This document shows, in pieces, positions 26,573 through 36,488 of a DNA stretch of 64,000 bases. The stretch spans positions 190 to 64,189 of the forward strand of contig NZ_AQUR01000089.1 in assembly GCF_000372525.1 (NCBI RefSeq). The letters run 5' to 3'. Made by a program: the position numbers and the translations under genes. The notes under the pieces were generated by a model, which saw nothing but the letters and a program-made list of their open reading frames with translations, made no database searches and was not told the DNA's origin. The stretch is from Cupriavidus neocaledonicus (GTDB taxonomy: Bacteria > Pseudomonadota > Gammaproteobacteria > Burkholderiales > Burkholderiaceae). Position 1 is the first letter of the stretch; every line of letters begins with the position of its first letter.

Positions 26573-26601
26573 GTGACGCGACGGTGACGAAAACATGACT
26601 G
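26573..26601 (-). promoter_or_regulatory. Pho-box-like triple direct repeat
   Basis: On the minus strand three 7-base units, CAGTCAT, TCGTCAC and GCGTCAC, follow each other with 4-base spacers, so GTCA recurs exactly every 11 bases. The E. coli Pho box is CTGTCAT-N4-CTGTCAC with the same period. It lies 44 bases upstream of the PlcP-like start, the right place for PhoB to activate the operon. The rest of the 117-base gap shows no gene. Confidence 0.6.
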
Positions 26602-26646
26602 ACATATGAATCGTTGCGGCCGCGGCACAGCCGGGCCGCGATCGCC

Positions 26647-27627
26647 TCAGCGGCCGCGCGCGGACAGCTCGGCCAGTGCGTCGAGCACGGCACGCACCGC
26701 GGCGGGATGGCGCAGCAACGACACATGGCCGATGCCGGACAGCGCGATATGGCCGGCACCGTCGAGCCACGCGGTGCAGGGCGGGCCCGCGATCGAATCG
26801 TGCCAGCTGAAGATCGAGATCATGCGCGCGCGCAACCGGGGCGTTTCGGCGGCCGAGAGCGCGCGCAGCCAGGGACTGCCGCAACGCATCTGGCGCGCAT
26901 TGTGGCCGCCGCCAAAGCGCGCCAGCGCGCTGCCGTGGTGCGGGCTGCCCAGCGTCACGATGCCGGCGCAGAGGTCTTCGTCGCCGGCCAGCCGCAGCGC
27001 GGCGCGCGCGGCCAGTCCGCCCATGCTGTGGCAGAGCAACAGCGGCGCGCGCCCGGTGTCGGCGCGGATGCGCCGCATCGCCGCCAGCAGTGCGCGCGCG
27101 TAGTCGTCGATGTCGCCGAACACGGGTTCCAGGTCGATCCCCTGGCAGCGGTAGCCGGCGGCGGCCAGTGCCGGCTGCATGTCGAGCCAGATCGCCTGGC
27201 CGCAGGCGTAGCCGTGGACCAGCAGCACCGGCGGGGCATCGCGGCCGGGCCGGGCAGGGTCGGCCGGCACAAAGGGTGCCCGCGCGCGGAAGGGTTGCAG
27301 CCAGTCGAACATGCGCAGCACCGCCAGGCATTCGGCGCCGTAGCAGCGCAGCGCCTGCGCCAGCCGCAGCGGCCTGCGCGTGGCGGCAAGTTCAGCGGGC
27401 GGAGCGGGCGGGTGGTCGGCGCGGCCGACCCACAAGCCCCGTCCGCTCAGCGCGAAGGCGATGGCAATGCCGGCGGCAATGCCGCCCAGGATCAGTCCCG
27501 CGCCGGCGGCAAGCGCGCCGGGCCACGGCCAGGCGGCGGTGCGCACCAGCGCCGCGGCAATCCCCAGCGCCGCGGCCGCCTGCACGGTCACCGCGACGCG
27601 GCGAATGCCGGCGGCACCCAGGCTCAT
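26647..27627 (-). CDS. Alpha/beta hydrolase (lipase-like), membrane-anchored
   Basis: 326-residue protein. Two to three N-terminal hydrophobic segments (residues 7-75) are followed by an alpha/beta hydrolase domain with the oxyanion text LLVHGYACGQAIW and the nucleophile elbow CHSMGGLAARAAL (Ser in S-x-S-x-G type context HSMGG), then LGSPHHGSALARFG. It resembles lipases and PGAP1-like esterases; substrate is unknown. Its start overlaps the RDD gene stop as ATGA, so it is translationally coupled to the end of the sigma-factor operon. Confidence 0.85.
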   Translation of the reverse strand: MSLGAAGIRRVAVTVQAAAALGIAAALVRTAAWPWPGALAAGAGLILGGIAAGIAIAFALSGRGLWVGRADHPPAPPAELAATRRPLRLAQALRCYGAECLAVLRMFDWLQPFRARAPFVPADPARPGRDAPPVLLVHGYACGQAIWLDMQPALAAAGYRCQGIDLEPVFGDIDDYARALLAAMRRIRADTGRAPLLLCHSMGGLAARAALRLAGDEDLCAGIVTLGSPHHGSALARFGGGHNARQMRCGSPWLRALSAAETPRLRARMISIFSWHDSIAGPPCTAWLDGAGHIALSGIGHVSLLRHPAAVRAVLDALAELSARGR

Positions 27628-28160
27628 GGCTTGGGGCGCAGGTCGGTCAGGCGCGTGCCGGCCAGGCGGTCATGCAGGAACTGGCGGCGCGGGTCCAGCC
27701 AGGCCAGCAGGACCCAGAGCAGCAGCCCGGCGCCCAGTACGCCGACGAACGGCCCCTTGACCAGCCCCAGCAGATGGCCGACGGCGGCCGACGGCGGCAG
27801 CCACAGCCACGCCAGCACGTAGCGCAGCGCCGCCTGCGGCCAGCGCGGCGGCACGCCCGCGGCGTTTTCGACACGCATGCGCCAGGTCTGCATCGCCAGG
27901 GTCTGGCCGTTGCGCTGCCAGAACCAGGTGAAATACAGCCCCATCACCAGGAAGCTCCACAGCTGGAGCACCAGCGGCCCGTCCACGCCCAGTTTCTGCA
28001 GCAGCGGCCGCACCAGCAGGTAGGCCGCGGTCGAGGCGCTCAGCACGCCGAACAGCAGCACGCCCTCATAAAGCATGCAGGCGATGCGGCGGCGCAGCGG
28101 CGGGGCGGCCGGCGCGGCAGTTGCGGCGGGGGGGACGGGGTCGAGGGTGGCAGCGGGCAT
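27624..28160 (-). CDS. RDD family membrane protein
   Basis: 178-residue inner-membrane protein. The conserved block LRRRIACMLYEGVLLFGV at the first helix, QTLAMQTWRMRVENAAG, and DPRRQFLHDRLAGTRLTDL at the end are RDD features. Three to four hydrophobic segments are seen. The start is ambiguous between 28160 and 28184; neither has a good ribosome-binding site. RDD proteins have been linked to ion exchange in some bacteria, but the role here is unknown. It overlaps the downstream hydrolase gene by 4 bases. Confidence 0.85.
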   Translation of the reverse strand: MPAATLDPVPPAATAAPAAPPLRRRIACMLYEGVLLFGVLSASTAAYLLVRPLLQKLGVDGPLVLQLWSFLVMGLYFTWFWQRNGQTLAMQTWRMRVENAAGVPPRWPQAALRYVLAWLWLPPSAAVGHLLGLVKGPFVGVLGAGLLLWVLLAWLDPRRQFLHDRLAGTRLTDLRPKP

Positions 28161-28282
28161 CGATGGCGTTCGGGAACATGGCACCGGCCCGCGGGCATGC
28201 CGATGCCGGTGCGGGCCTGGCAGGGGCCGGCGCGCGTGCGCGGGCCGGCGTCAGGCGGCCATTATGCCAAATGGCCCGCGAA

Positions 28283-29083
28283 TTACTGGCGCACGGTGGC
28301 GTCGGAGGCGGCGGCCGCCTCGGTCGCGACCTCGGCCGGCGCCGCGGCGGCGGCAGTGGCCGGCGTGGCGGCGGAGGCGGAGGCGGGGGCGGATGCAGCG
28401 GGCGCTGCGGCTACGGGCGCCGCCGAGGCGGCTTGCGCCTGGGCTTCGCTGGCGGGCCTGGCGACTGCCCGGCTGCCCTGGCCCGCGGTTCCGGTAGCGC
28501 TCCGGGCGGGGTGGCGCAACTGGTGACTGGTGTCGCTGGGCAGGCGCTTGCCGCTGGGCAATGCGCTGACCGCGCCGGGGCGGCGCGGCACGTGGTCGGC
28601 GGCGGCCAGCTTCTTCTTCTGCTCTTCAGGCAACTGCTGGTACTTGTCCCAAGCCTCGGTCTTTTTCTCGGTCGGCAGGGAGCGGGTGATCTGGTAGTTC
28701 TCGCGCGCCAGCCGGCGTTGCTGCGGGGTCATCCTGACCCACTCCGCCATGCGCGCCTGCAGCCGGGCCTGCTCGGCCGGCGAATACTTCGGATAACGCG
28801 CGGCGATTCGCAGCCACTTGTGGCGATTCAGCTCTGGCAGGCTGTCCCACAGCGGCTGCAGCGGTGCCAGGATGCGCTGGTTGACGGGGCTGAGGTCGGA
28901 CCAGGCGGGCTTGGCGCCGACCGGCTGGACCGGATGGGGGGCGGCGCCTGCGTCCACCGCGGAAGCCCCCTGTGCCTGTGCCGGGGCGGGAAGCAGCGCC
29001 CAGCAGGCGGCTGCGCCGGCGCCGGCCAGCAGGGCGGCCAGCCGGCGGCGCACGGCGTCGGGGCGGAGGAACGGGCGCGTCAT
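28283..29083 (-). CDS. DUF3106 exported protein
   Basis: 266-residue predicted periplasmic protein. A signal peptide ends near APAQA(36). The DUF3106 core spans about residues 60-155 (WSDLSPVNQRILAPLQPLWDSL, RKWLRIAARYP-like text, MTPQQRRLARENYQ, LPEEQKKKLA), a helical region resembling periplasmic Spy/CpxP-type folds. The C-terminal 90 residues are low-complexity Ala/Pro/Ser. It starts one base after the DUF3619 stop, so it belongs to the sigma-factor operon and may sense or buffer envelope stress. Confidence 0.87.
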   Translation of the reverse strand: MTRPFLRPDAVRRRLAALLAGAGAAACWALLPAPAQAQGASAVDAGAAPHPVQPVGAKPAWSDLSPVNQRILAPLQPLWDSLPELNRHKWLRIAARYPKYSPAEQARLQARMAEWVRMTPQQRRLARENYQITRSLPTEKKTEAWDKYQQLPEEQKKKLAAADHVPRRPGAVSALPSGKRLPSDTSHQLRHPARSATGTAGQGSRAVARPASEAQAQAASAAPVAAAPAASAPASASAATPATAAAAAPAEVATEAAAASDATVRQ

Positions 29084-29084
29084 G

Positions 29085-29516
29085 CTACTGGCCGCGCTTC
29101 AGGAATACGTGGAAGCCCTCGTCGGCATAGGCCGTGGGCGGCAGGTCGTCGAGCAGCATGGCGGCGTCGATATCGGCCAGCTCCTCGATGCGCTTCTGCT
29201 CCTGCCAGTGGTAGATGCCCACCAGGCCGGCGCCCAGCGCCACCAGCGTCCAGACCAGCCCCAGCCGGCGCAGCCAGGCGCCGGCGCGGTGCAGCGTCGA
29301 GGCGTCGTCGTCGAACAGCGGCGCGTGCGCGCCCGGCATGGCCAGCTGCGGCACCAGCACGGGCGCCTCGGCCTTCTTGCGGGCGACCGCCATCCGGCGC
29401 GCGGCGGCGAGCCGTTCGGAAATGTCCGCCGGCAAGGCTTCGGCGCCGGCGTCGAGTGCCGCGCGAACCTCATGCGCAAACCGGCGCTCGCGGATTTCTT
29501 TGTCGTTTCTGCTCAT
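29085..29516 (-). CDS. DUF3619 single-pass protein, candidate anti-sigma factor
   Basis: 143-residue protein with a cytoplasmic N-terminal region rich in Ala and Arg (residues 1-83), one transmembrane helix at about 84-103 (LGLVWTLVALGAGLVGIYHW) and a short periplasmic tail. Its ATG overlaps the stop codon of the ECF sigma gene (ATGA). Small size, one membrane helix and coupling to a sigma gene are the layout of anti-sigma factors, but no known anti-sigma motif (such as ZAS) is visible. Function is inference from context. Confidence 0.8.
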   Translation of the reverse strand: MSRNDKEIRERRFAHEVRAALDAGAEALPADISERLAAARRMAVARKKAEAPVLVPQLAMPGAHAPLFDDDASTLHRAGAWLRRLGLVWTLVALGAGLVGIYHWQEQKRIEELADIDAAMLLDDLPPTAYADEGFHVFLKRGQ

Positions 29517-30082
29517 AGTCGAACCCCCCGCGCGCGCAGGGCCTGCGCAAGGGTATGCGTGGCACGGGAACAGTGCGTCTTGACGCTGCCTTCGGAGCAG
29601 CCCATCACGGCCGCGGTTTCGGCAACGTCCATATCTTCCCAGTAACGCATCAGGAATGCCTGGCGTTGACGCGTCGGCAGGCGCTGGATCTCCTGCTCGA
29701 TGATATGCATGACCTGGGCGCGCTCGACCTTGTCGGCGCTGCTTTCGGCCGATTCCGAGCCGGCCTGTGCCTCGAGCGTCTCCAGCAGGTCGTTGTCGTC
29801 GCCGCCGTCGCGGTCGTCGCGCAGGCTGGAAAACAGCGACACCCAGGTATTGCGCACCTTCTGGCGCCGGAACCAGTCATGGATGGTGTTCTGCAGGATG
29901 CGCTGGAACAGCGGCGCAAGCTCGGCGGCGCCCTTGTCGCCATACTTTTCGGCCAGCTTGATCATGGCGTCCTGGACGATGTCCAGCGCCGCCTCGTCGT
30001 CGCGGACGGCGAACACGGCCTGCTTGAAGGCGCGCCGCTCGACGCTGGCAAGAAAGGCGGACAGTTCCTGGTCGGTGGCCAT
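29513..30082 (-). CDS. ECF-type RNA polymerase sigma factor
   Basis: 189-residue sigma factor. Region 2 appears as DEAALDIVQDAMIKLAEKYG with DWFRRQKVRNTW, region 4 as LPTRQRQAFLMRYWEDMDVAETAAVMGCSEGSVKTHCSRATHTLAQAL. It is somewhat long because of a Ser/Asp/Glu-rich linker (DDRDGGDDNDLLETLEAQAGSESAESS). First gene of an operon with DUF3619, DUF3106, RDD and hydrolase genes, all tightly spaced. Target promoters are unknown. Confidence 0.92.
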   Translation of the reverse strand: MATDQELSAFLASVERRAFKQAVFAVRDDEAALDIVQDAMIKLAEKYGDKGAAELAPLFQRILQNTIHDWFRRQKVRNTWVSLFSSLRDDRDGGDDNDLLETLEAQAGSESAESSADKVERAQVMHIIEQEIQRLPTRQRQAFLMRYWEDMDVAETAAVMGCSEGSVKTHCSRATHTLAQALRARGVRL

Positions 30083-30463
30083 TCAGGCGGTTTGGGGCTT
30101 GTTGCGCCGGGACCAATGCCCGGTTCTGGTGAATGTGCTGCCGGGGGCGCGCGACGCCCCAATGTGCTGGGATGCTAGCAAAATTTGGCCGCGCTGTACC
30201 GTTTTGTATGGCACGACATACATGGCAGTGCGGAAAACTTTTTTCCAGAGCCCCGGGAACTTGCCGACTCCGGCGGCGTAAAACAACCGTAGACCGCGCT
30301 GGTGCATTGCAGTATCATTGACGGTTCACACGACATCAGTGGTTGTCTCATCCGGCCGCTTATGAGGCGGTCTTCCATGCAGACGCGCACCGCTTGAACC
30401 CGAGCCACAAGTTCGGCAGAGAGCATCCAAACAATTTTTTGCCGAAAATTGCAAAGGACTGAA
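30083..30463. promoter_or_regulatory. Divergent control region between the ECF sigma gene and ilvB
   Basis: 381 bases without a standard gene. Towards the sigma gene there is a perfect dyad TGTATG-GCACGA-CATACA (30205-30222) and a TAGCAT-like box near 30173 on the minus strand. Towards ilvB, TAGACC (30290-30295) and TATCAT (30313-30318) are 17 bases apart and could be the promoter. An 11-codon open frame, MRRSSMQTRTA (30362-30397), lies in the leader and has no branched-chain codons. A hairpin CAATTTT-N6-AAAATTG (30432-30451) ends a few bases before the ilvB ribosome-binding site. Confidence 0.5.
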
Positions 30464-32226
30464 ATGAACATGCCCAGCGCGGAATTCTCCCACGCCGACA
30501 GCAATTCATCTGCCGCACCCGAAATGATCGGGGCGGAAATTCTCGTTCACGCACTTGCCGAAGAAGGCGTCGAATACGTCTGGGGCTATCCCGGCGGCGC
30601 AGTGCTGTACATCTACGACGAGCTCCACAAGCAAACCAAGTTCGAGCACATCCTGGTGCGCCACGAGCAGGCCGCGGTCCATGCCGCGGACGGCTACGCA
30701 CGCGCCACCGGCAAGGTGGGCGTCGCCCTGGTGACCTCCGGTCCCGGCGTGACCAATGCCGTCACCGGCATCGCCACCGCGTACCTCGACTCGATCCCGA
30801 TGGTGGTGATCACCGGCAACGTGCCGACCCACGCCATCGGCCAGGACGCCTTCCAGGAGTGCGACACGGTCGGCATCACCCGCCCGATCGTCAAGCACAA
30901 CTTCCTGGTGAAGGACGTGCGCGACCTCGCCGCGACCATCAAGAAGGCGTTCTTCATCGCCTCGACCGGCCGTCCCGGCCCGGTGGTGGTGGACATCCCC
31001 AAGGATGTCTCGCGCAATGCCTGCAAGTACGAGTACCCCAAGTCGATCGACATGCGCTCGTACAACCCGGTCAACAAGGGGCACTCGGGCCAGATCCGCA
31101 AGGCCGTGGCACTGCTGCAGAACGCCGAGCGTCCGTACATTTACAGCGGCGGCGGCGTGGTGCTGGCCAATGCCAGCGACGAGCTGCGCCAGCTGGCGGC
31201 GCTGACCGGCCACCCGGTGACCAACACGCTGATGGGCCTGGGCGCGTTCCCCGGCACCCACAAGCAGTTCGTCGGCATGCTCGGCATGCACGGCACGTAT
31301 GAAGCCAACATGGCCATGCAGAACTGCGACGTGCTGATCGCCATCGGTGCCCGCTTCGACGACCGCGTGATCGGCAACCCCTCGCACTTCACCTCGCAGG
31401 CGCGCAAGATCATCCATATCGATATCGACCCGTCGTCGATCTCGAAGCGCGTCAAGGTCGACATCCCCATCGTCGGCAACGTCAAGGACGTGCTGCAGGA
31501 ACTGATCGCGCAGATCAAGGCGAGCGACGTCAAGCCCAAGCGCGAGGCGCTGGCCAGGTGGTGGGAACAGATCGAGCAATGGCGCTCGGTCGACTGCCTG
31601 AAGTACGACCGCAGCTCCGAGATCATCAAGCCGCAATACGTGGTGGAAAAGATCTGGGAACTGACCCACGGCGACGCCTTTATCTGCTCCGACGTCGGCC
31701 AGCACCAGATGTGGGCCGCGCAGTTCTACAAGTTCAACGAGCCGCGCCGCTGGATCAACTCCGGCGGCCTGGGCACGATGGGCGTGGGCCTGCCGTACGC
31801 GATGGGCATCAAGAAGGCATTCCCGGAGAAGGAAGTCGTCACCATCACCGGCGAGGGCTCGATCCAGATGTGCATCCAGGAGCTGTCGACCTGCCTGCAG
31901 TACGACACCCCGGTGAAGATCTGCTCGCTCAACAACGGCTACCTGGGCATGGTGCGCCAGTGGCAGGAGATCGAGTACGACAACCGCTACTCGCATTCCT
32001 ACATGGACGCGCTGCCCGATTTCGTCAAGCTGGCCGAGGCCTACGGGCATATCGGCATGCGCGTCGAAAAGACCTCCGACGTCGAGCCGGCGCTGCGCGA
32101 GGCGTTCCGCCTGAAGGACCGTACCGTGTTCCTGGACTTCCAGACCGATCCCACCGAAAACGTCTGGCCGATGGTCCAGGCGGGCAAGGGCATTTCCGAA
32201 ATGCTGCTCGGCGCGGAGGACCTGTA

Positions 32227-32227
<1 letters not shown>
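30464..32227 (+). CDS. ilvB: Acetolactate synthase large (catalytic) subunit
   Basis: 587-residue thiamine-diphosphate enzyme, first shared step of valine, leucine and isoleucine synthesis. The catalytic glutamate E68 is in LVRHEQAAVHAADGYAR; GPGVTNAVTGIATAYLDS, the FAD region and the ThDP motif GEGSIQMCIQELSTCLQY-x-NNGYLG follow. AAAGGA precedes the ATG at 30464. The gene is often called ilvI in this genus. Its stop codon overlaps the ilvH start (TAATG), so the two subunits are translated together. Confidence 0.97.
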
Positions 32228-33856
<1,629 letters not shown>

Positions 33857-33900
33857 TCGGCAGCGCTGCCTGATGGCCCGCGCCGCACGGCGGCGGGTCG

Positions 33901-33971
33901 AAGCCGTTCAGCGTTCCGTGCCTTGCCCTTCTATCATCGGAAGGGGATTGCCGGGACCTGAACGGCTTTTT
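33901..33971 (+). terminator. Terminator-like structure after ilvC
   Basis: AAGCCGTTCAG (33901-33911) pairs with CTGAACGGCTT (33958-33968), followed by a run of T. The 46-base loop holds an inner stem CCCTTC-N8-GAAGGG. The long loop is unusual for a terminator. Confidence 0.65.
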
Positions 33972-34116
33972 GTTATCCTTGTCGAACTTTTCGGGCAAGG
34001 CGTGCGCCGGATGCTGCCCTGCGGCATGAACCGGCCGAGCCGGCCAGCGTGGCCCGGCGATCGCCGCCGCTGCACCAGCCTCGCCCTGATCTTGACTTCA
34101 CCGAAACACCTACTGC

Positions 34117-34767
34117 ATGAACTATCCTCATCCGCTGATCGCCCGTGAAGGCTGGCCGTTCCTGGCCGGCGCCTTTGTCATTTCGCTGCTGGTGCACGCC
34201 AGCGCGGGCTTCTGGTGGGCGCTGCCGCTGTGGATCATCACGGTGTTCGTGCTGCAGTTCTTCCGTGATCCGCCGCGCCCGATCCCGTCGGCGCCCAACG
34301 CGGTGCTGGCCCCGGCCGACGGCCGCATCGTCGTGGTCGAGAAGACCATGGACCCGTACGCCAACCGCGAGGCGCTGAAGATCAGCGTCTTCATGAACGT
34401 CTTCAATGTGCACTCGAACCGGGTCTCGGTCGACGGCGCGGTGGAGAAGGTCGAATACTTTCCCGGCAAGTTCGTCAATGCCGACCTGGACAAGGCCTCG
34501 ACCGAAAACGAACGCAACGCGGTGCTGATCCGGCGCGCGGCCGACGGCCAGCTGGTGACGCTGGTGCAGGTGGCCGGCCTGGTGGCGCGCCGCATCCTGT
34601 GCTACACCAAGCCCGGCGACAACCTCTCGCGCGGCCAGCGCTACGGCTTTATCCGCTTCGGCTCGCGCGTCGACGTGTACCTGCCGCTCGACGCACGCCC
34701 GCGCGTGACCATCGGCGAGAAGGTGTCGGCCTCGTCGACCATCCTCGCCGAACTCGACGTGCAGTAA
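34117..34767 (+). CDS. psd: Phosphatidylserine decarboxylase (short, self-cleaving)
   Basis: 216-residue inner-membrane enzyme that makes phosphatidylethanolamine. Two N-terminal hydrophobic segments (14-47) are followed by APADGR (D67), FNVHSNR (H99) and the self-cleavage site FGSR, cut between G182 and S183 to form the pyruvoyl group. This is the short PSD-A-like type rather than the 320-residue E. coli type. It lies 24 bases upstream of pssA, which supplies its substrate. Confidence 0.95.
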   Translation: MNYPHPLIAREGWPFLAGAFVISLLVHASAGFWWALPLWIITVFVLQFFRDPPRPIPSAPNAVLAPADGRIVVVEKTMDPYANREALKISVFMNVFNVHSNRVSVDGAVEKVEYFPGKFVNADLDKASTENERNAVLIRRAADGQLVTLVQVAGLVARRILCYTKPGDNLSRGQRYGFIRFGSRVDVYLPLDARPRVTIGEKVSASSTILAELDVQ

Positions 34768-34791
34768 GCGGCGGCCTGACGGAGGACTGTG

Positions 34792-35673
34792 ATGGTTGCC
34801 TTCCATCGACGTAACAAGCGCAGCAACGGCGGCAACGTGACCCACCTGCGGCCGTTCCGCCACAACCAGCTGCGCGGCGCCGACGACGGCTTCGACGACG
34901 AAGCCGCCGACGACCAGGACATCGCCTACCAGCGCCCGCGCCGGCGCGGCATCTACCTGCTGCCCAATGCCTTCACCACCGCGGCGCTGTTCGCCGGTTT
35001 CTTCGCCATCGTGCAGGCGATGAACATGCGCTTCGACGCGGCTGCCATCGCCATCTTCGCTGCCATGGTGCTCGATGGCATGGACGGGCGCGTGGCGCGC
35101 ATCACCAATACGCAAAGCGCGTTCGGCGAGCAGTATGACTCGCTCTCGGACATGACCTCGTTCGGCGTCGCGCCGGCGCTGGTGATGTACGAATGGATCC
35201 TGCACGACCTGGGCAAGTGGGGCTGGATCGCAGCCTTTGTCTACTGCACCTGCGCGGCGCTGCGGCTGGCGCGTTTCAACGCCAATATCGGCGTCATCGA
35301 CAAGCGCTTCTTCCAGGGCCTGCCGAGCCCGGCCGCGGCGGCGCTGGTGGCCGGCTTCGTCTGGCTGGTGATCGACAACAAGCTGCCGGTCAAGGAACTG
35401 TGGATGCCGTGGGTGGCGTTCGGCATCACGCTGTACGCGGGGCTGTCGATGGTGTCCAATGCGCCGTTCTACAGCGGCAAGGCGCTCGACGTGCGTTACC
35501 GCGTGCCGTTCGGGATGATGGTGCTGGTCCTGGTGCTGTTCGTGGTGGTCTCGACCGATCCGCCGGTGGCGCTGTTCGGGCTGTTCGTGGCCTACGCGAT
35601 CTCGGGCTATGTGCTGTGGGCCTGGCGGGCCATGCATGGCAAGCCGGCGATCGAGAAGAAACCGCGGGAATAA
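34792..35673 (+). CDS. pssA: CDP-diacylglycerol-serine O-phosphatidyltransferase
   Basis: 293-residue membrane CDP-alcohol phosphatidyltransferase making phosphatidylserine. The motif D-G-x2-A-R-x8-G-x3-D-x3-D appears as DGMDGRVARITNTQSAFGEQ then YDSLSD. About eight hydrophobic helices follow a charged N-terminus. GGAGGA lies 5 bases before the ATG at 34792; a GTG one codon earlier is also possible. With psd it forms a two-step phosphatidylethanolamine operon, ended by a hairpin. Confidence 0.95.
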   Translation: MVAFHRRNKRSNGGNVTHLRPFRHNQLRGADDGFDDEAADDQDIAYQRPRRRGIYLLPNAFTTAALFAGFFAIVQAMNMRFDAAAIAIFAAMVLDGMDGRVARITNTQSAFGEQYDSLSDMTSFGVAPALVMYEWILHDLGKWGWIAAFVYCTCAALRLARFNANIGVIDKRFFQGLPSPAAAALVAGFVWLVIDNKLPVKELWMPWVAFGITLYAGLSMVSNAPFYSGKALDVRYRVPFGMMVLVLVLFVVVSTDPPVALFGLFVAYAISGYVLWAWRAMHGKPAIEKKPRE

Positions 35674-35680
35674 ATCGACA

Positions 35681-35702
35681 GAAGGGCGCCCAGGCGCCCT
35701 TC
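35681..35702 (+). terminator. Hairpin after pssA
   Basis: GAAGGGCGCC pairs perfectly with GGCGCCCTTC around a two-base loop directly after the pssA stop codon. Only TC follows, so it is a weak or Rho-assisted terminator. Confidence 0.6.
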
Positions 35703-35792
35703 ATGCATTGCGGAATTCACCATTGTTTTCATGCCGCGGCCATCCGTCCGTGGCACTCTGCAGTGTTTTCCACCCACCGTCAGGAGGATGTC

Positions 35793-36296
35793 ATGGGCAT
35801 GTTCGACTTCATCAAGGAAGCGGGAGAAAAGCTGTTCGGCACCGGCGAGGCCAAGGCTGCGCAGGCAGCGGCCGCGGCGGACGCATCGGCGGAGAAGGTC
35901 GATGCCGCCAATCGCGCCGCCGGCGACGCGATCGAGGCGTATATCAGGAAGATGGGGCTGGACGCAACCGGGTTGATGGTGCAGGTCGATGGCTCGCGGG
36001 GCCTCGTTACCGTGTTTGGCGTGGCACCCGACCAGGCCACGCGCGAGAAGATCATCCTGTGCGCGGGCAATGTCGAGGGCGTCGACAAAGTCGAGGACAA
36101 GATGTCGGTCAACGTCGAGTCGGCCGAGTCGCAATGGCATACCGTGGTCAAGGGCGACACGCTGTGGGCGATCGCGCAGGCCGCCTACGGCAACGGCGCC
36201 GAGTACAACAAGATCTTCGAGGCCAACCAGCCGATGCTGAGCCACCCCGACAAGATCTATCCGGGGCAGAAGCTGCGCATTCCGCCCAAGGGCTGA
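35793..36296 (+). CDS. BON-LysM protein (Kbp/YgaU-like potassium-binding protein)
   Basis: 167-residue protein that starts MGMFDFIKEAGEKLFG and has an Ala-rich helical linker. A BON domain follows at about 50-108 (VDGSRGLVTVFGVAPDQATREKI, VEGVDKVEDKM), and then a LysM domain at about 115-165 (WHTVVKGDTLWAIAQAAYGNG, IYPGQKLRIPP). E. coli Kbp has the same size and domain order and binds potassium in the cytoplasm. There is no signal peptide. AGGAGG precedes the ATG. It stands alone between pssA and the leuA leader. Confidence 0.9.
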   Translation: MGMFDFIKEAGEKLFGTGEAKAAQAAAAADASAEKVDAANRAAGDAIEAYIRKMGLDATGLMVQVDGSRGLVTVFGVAPDQATREKIILCAGNVEGVDKVEDKMSVNVESAESQWHTVVKGDTLWAIAQAAYGNGAEYNKIFEANQPMLSHPDKIYPGQKLRIPPKG

Positions 36297-36328
36297 GCCA
36301 GCGCCGGCGCGTGCGGCAAAACCCTGTG

Positions 36329-36357
36329 TTGCGCGTGCGCGCCAAGTCCGCTATAGT
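36329..36357 (+). promoter_or_regulatory. leuA promoter
   Basis: TTGCGC (36329-36334) and TATAGT (36352-36357) are separated by 17 bases. Transcription should start 4-8 bases after the -10 box, that is at 36361-36365, on or just before the ATG of the leader peptide. Confidence 0.72.
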
Positions 36358-36364
36358 CGCAGCC

Positions 36365-36445
36365 ATGATTTCGCGCCAAGTCCTAATCGCCCGCACCACC
36401 CTAGGTGGCCTACTAGGCCATCAGGTCGGGACGCGCGCGCGCTAA
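36365..36445 (+). CDS. leuL: leuA leader peptide (leucine attenuator)
   Basis: 26-codon open frame, MISRQVLIARTTLGGLLGHQ followed by VGTRAR. Its four leucines (codons at 36383, 36401, 36410, 36413) are all CTA, a codon hardly used in the surrounding GC-rich genes, and two are adjacent. Ribosome stalling at CTA when charged leucyl-tRNA is low would control the downstream hairpins. Its ATG lies within 8 bases of the -10 box, so the transcript is probably leaderless; no ribosome-binding site is possible. Confidence 0.88.
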   Translation: MISRQVLIARTTLGGLLGHQVGTRAR

Positions 36446-36468
36446 GGACGGACTTACCCCTTAGCGCG
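36438..36468 (+). other. Attenuator hairpin 1 (overlaps leader stop codon)
   Basis: CGCGCTAAGG (36438-36447) pairs with CCTTAGCGCG (36459-36468) around an 11-base loop. The left arm contains the leader peptide stop codon, so a ribosome finishing or stalling in the leader would change whether this stem forms. Confidence 0.75.
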
Positions 36469-36488
36469 GAATCCGCAAGGAATTTTCC

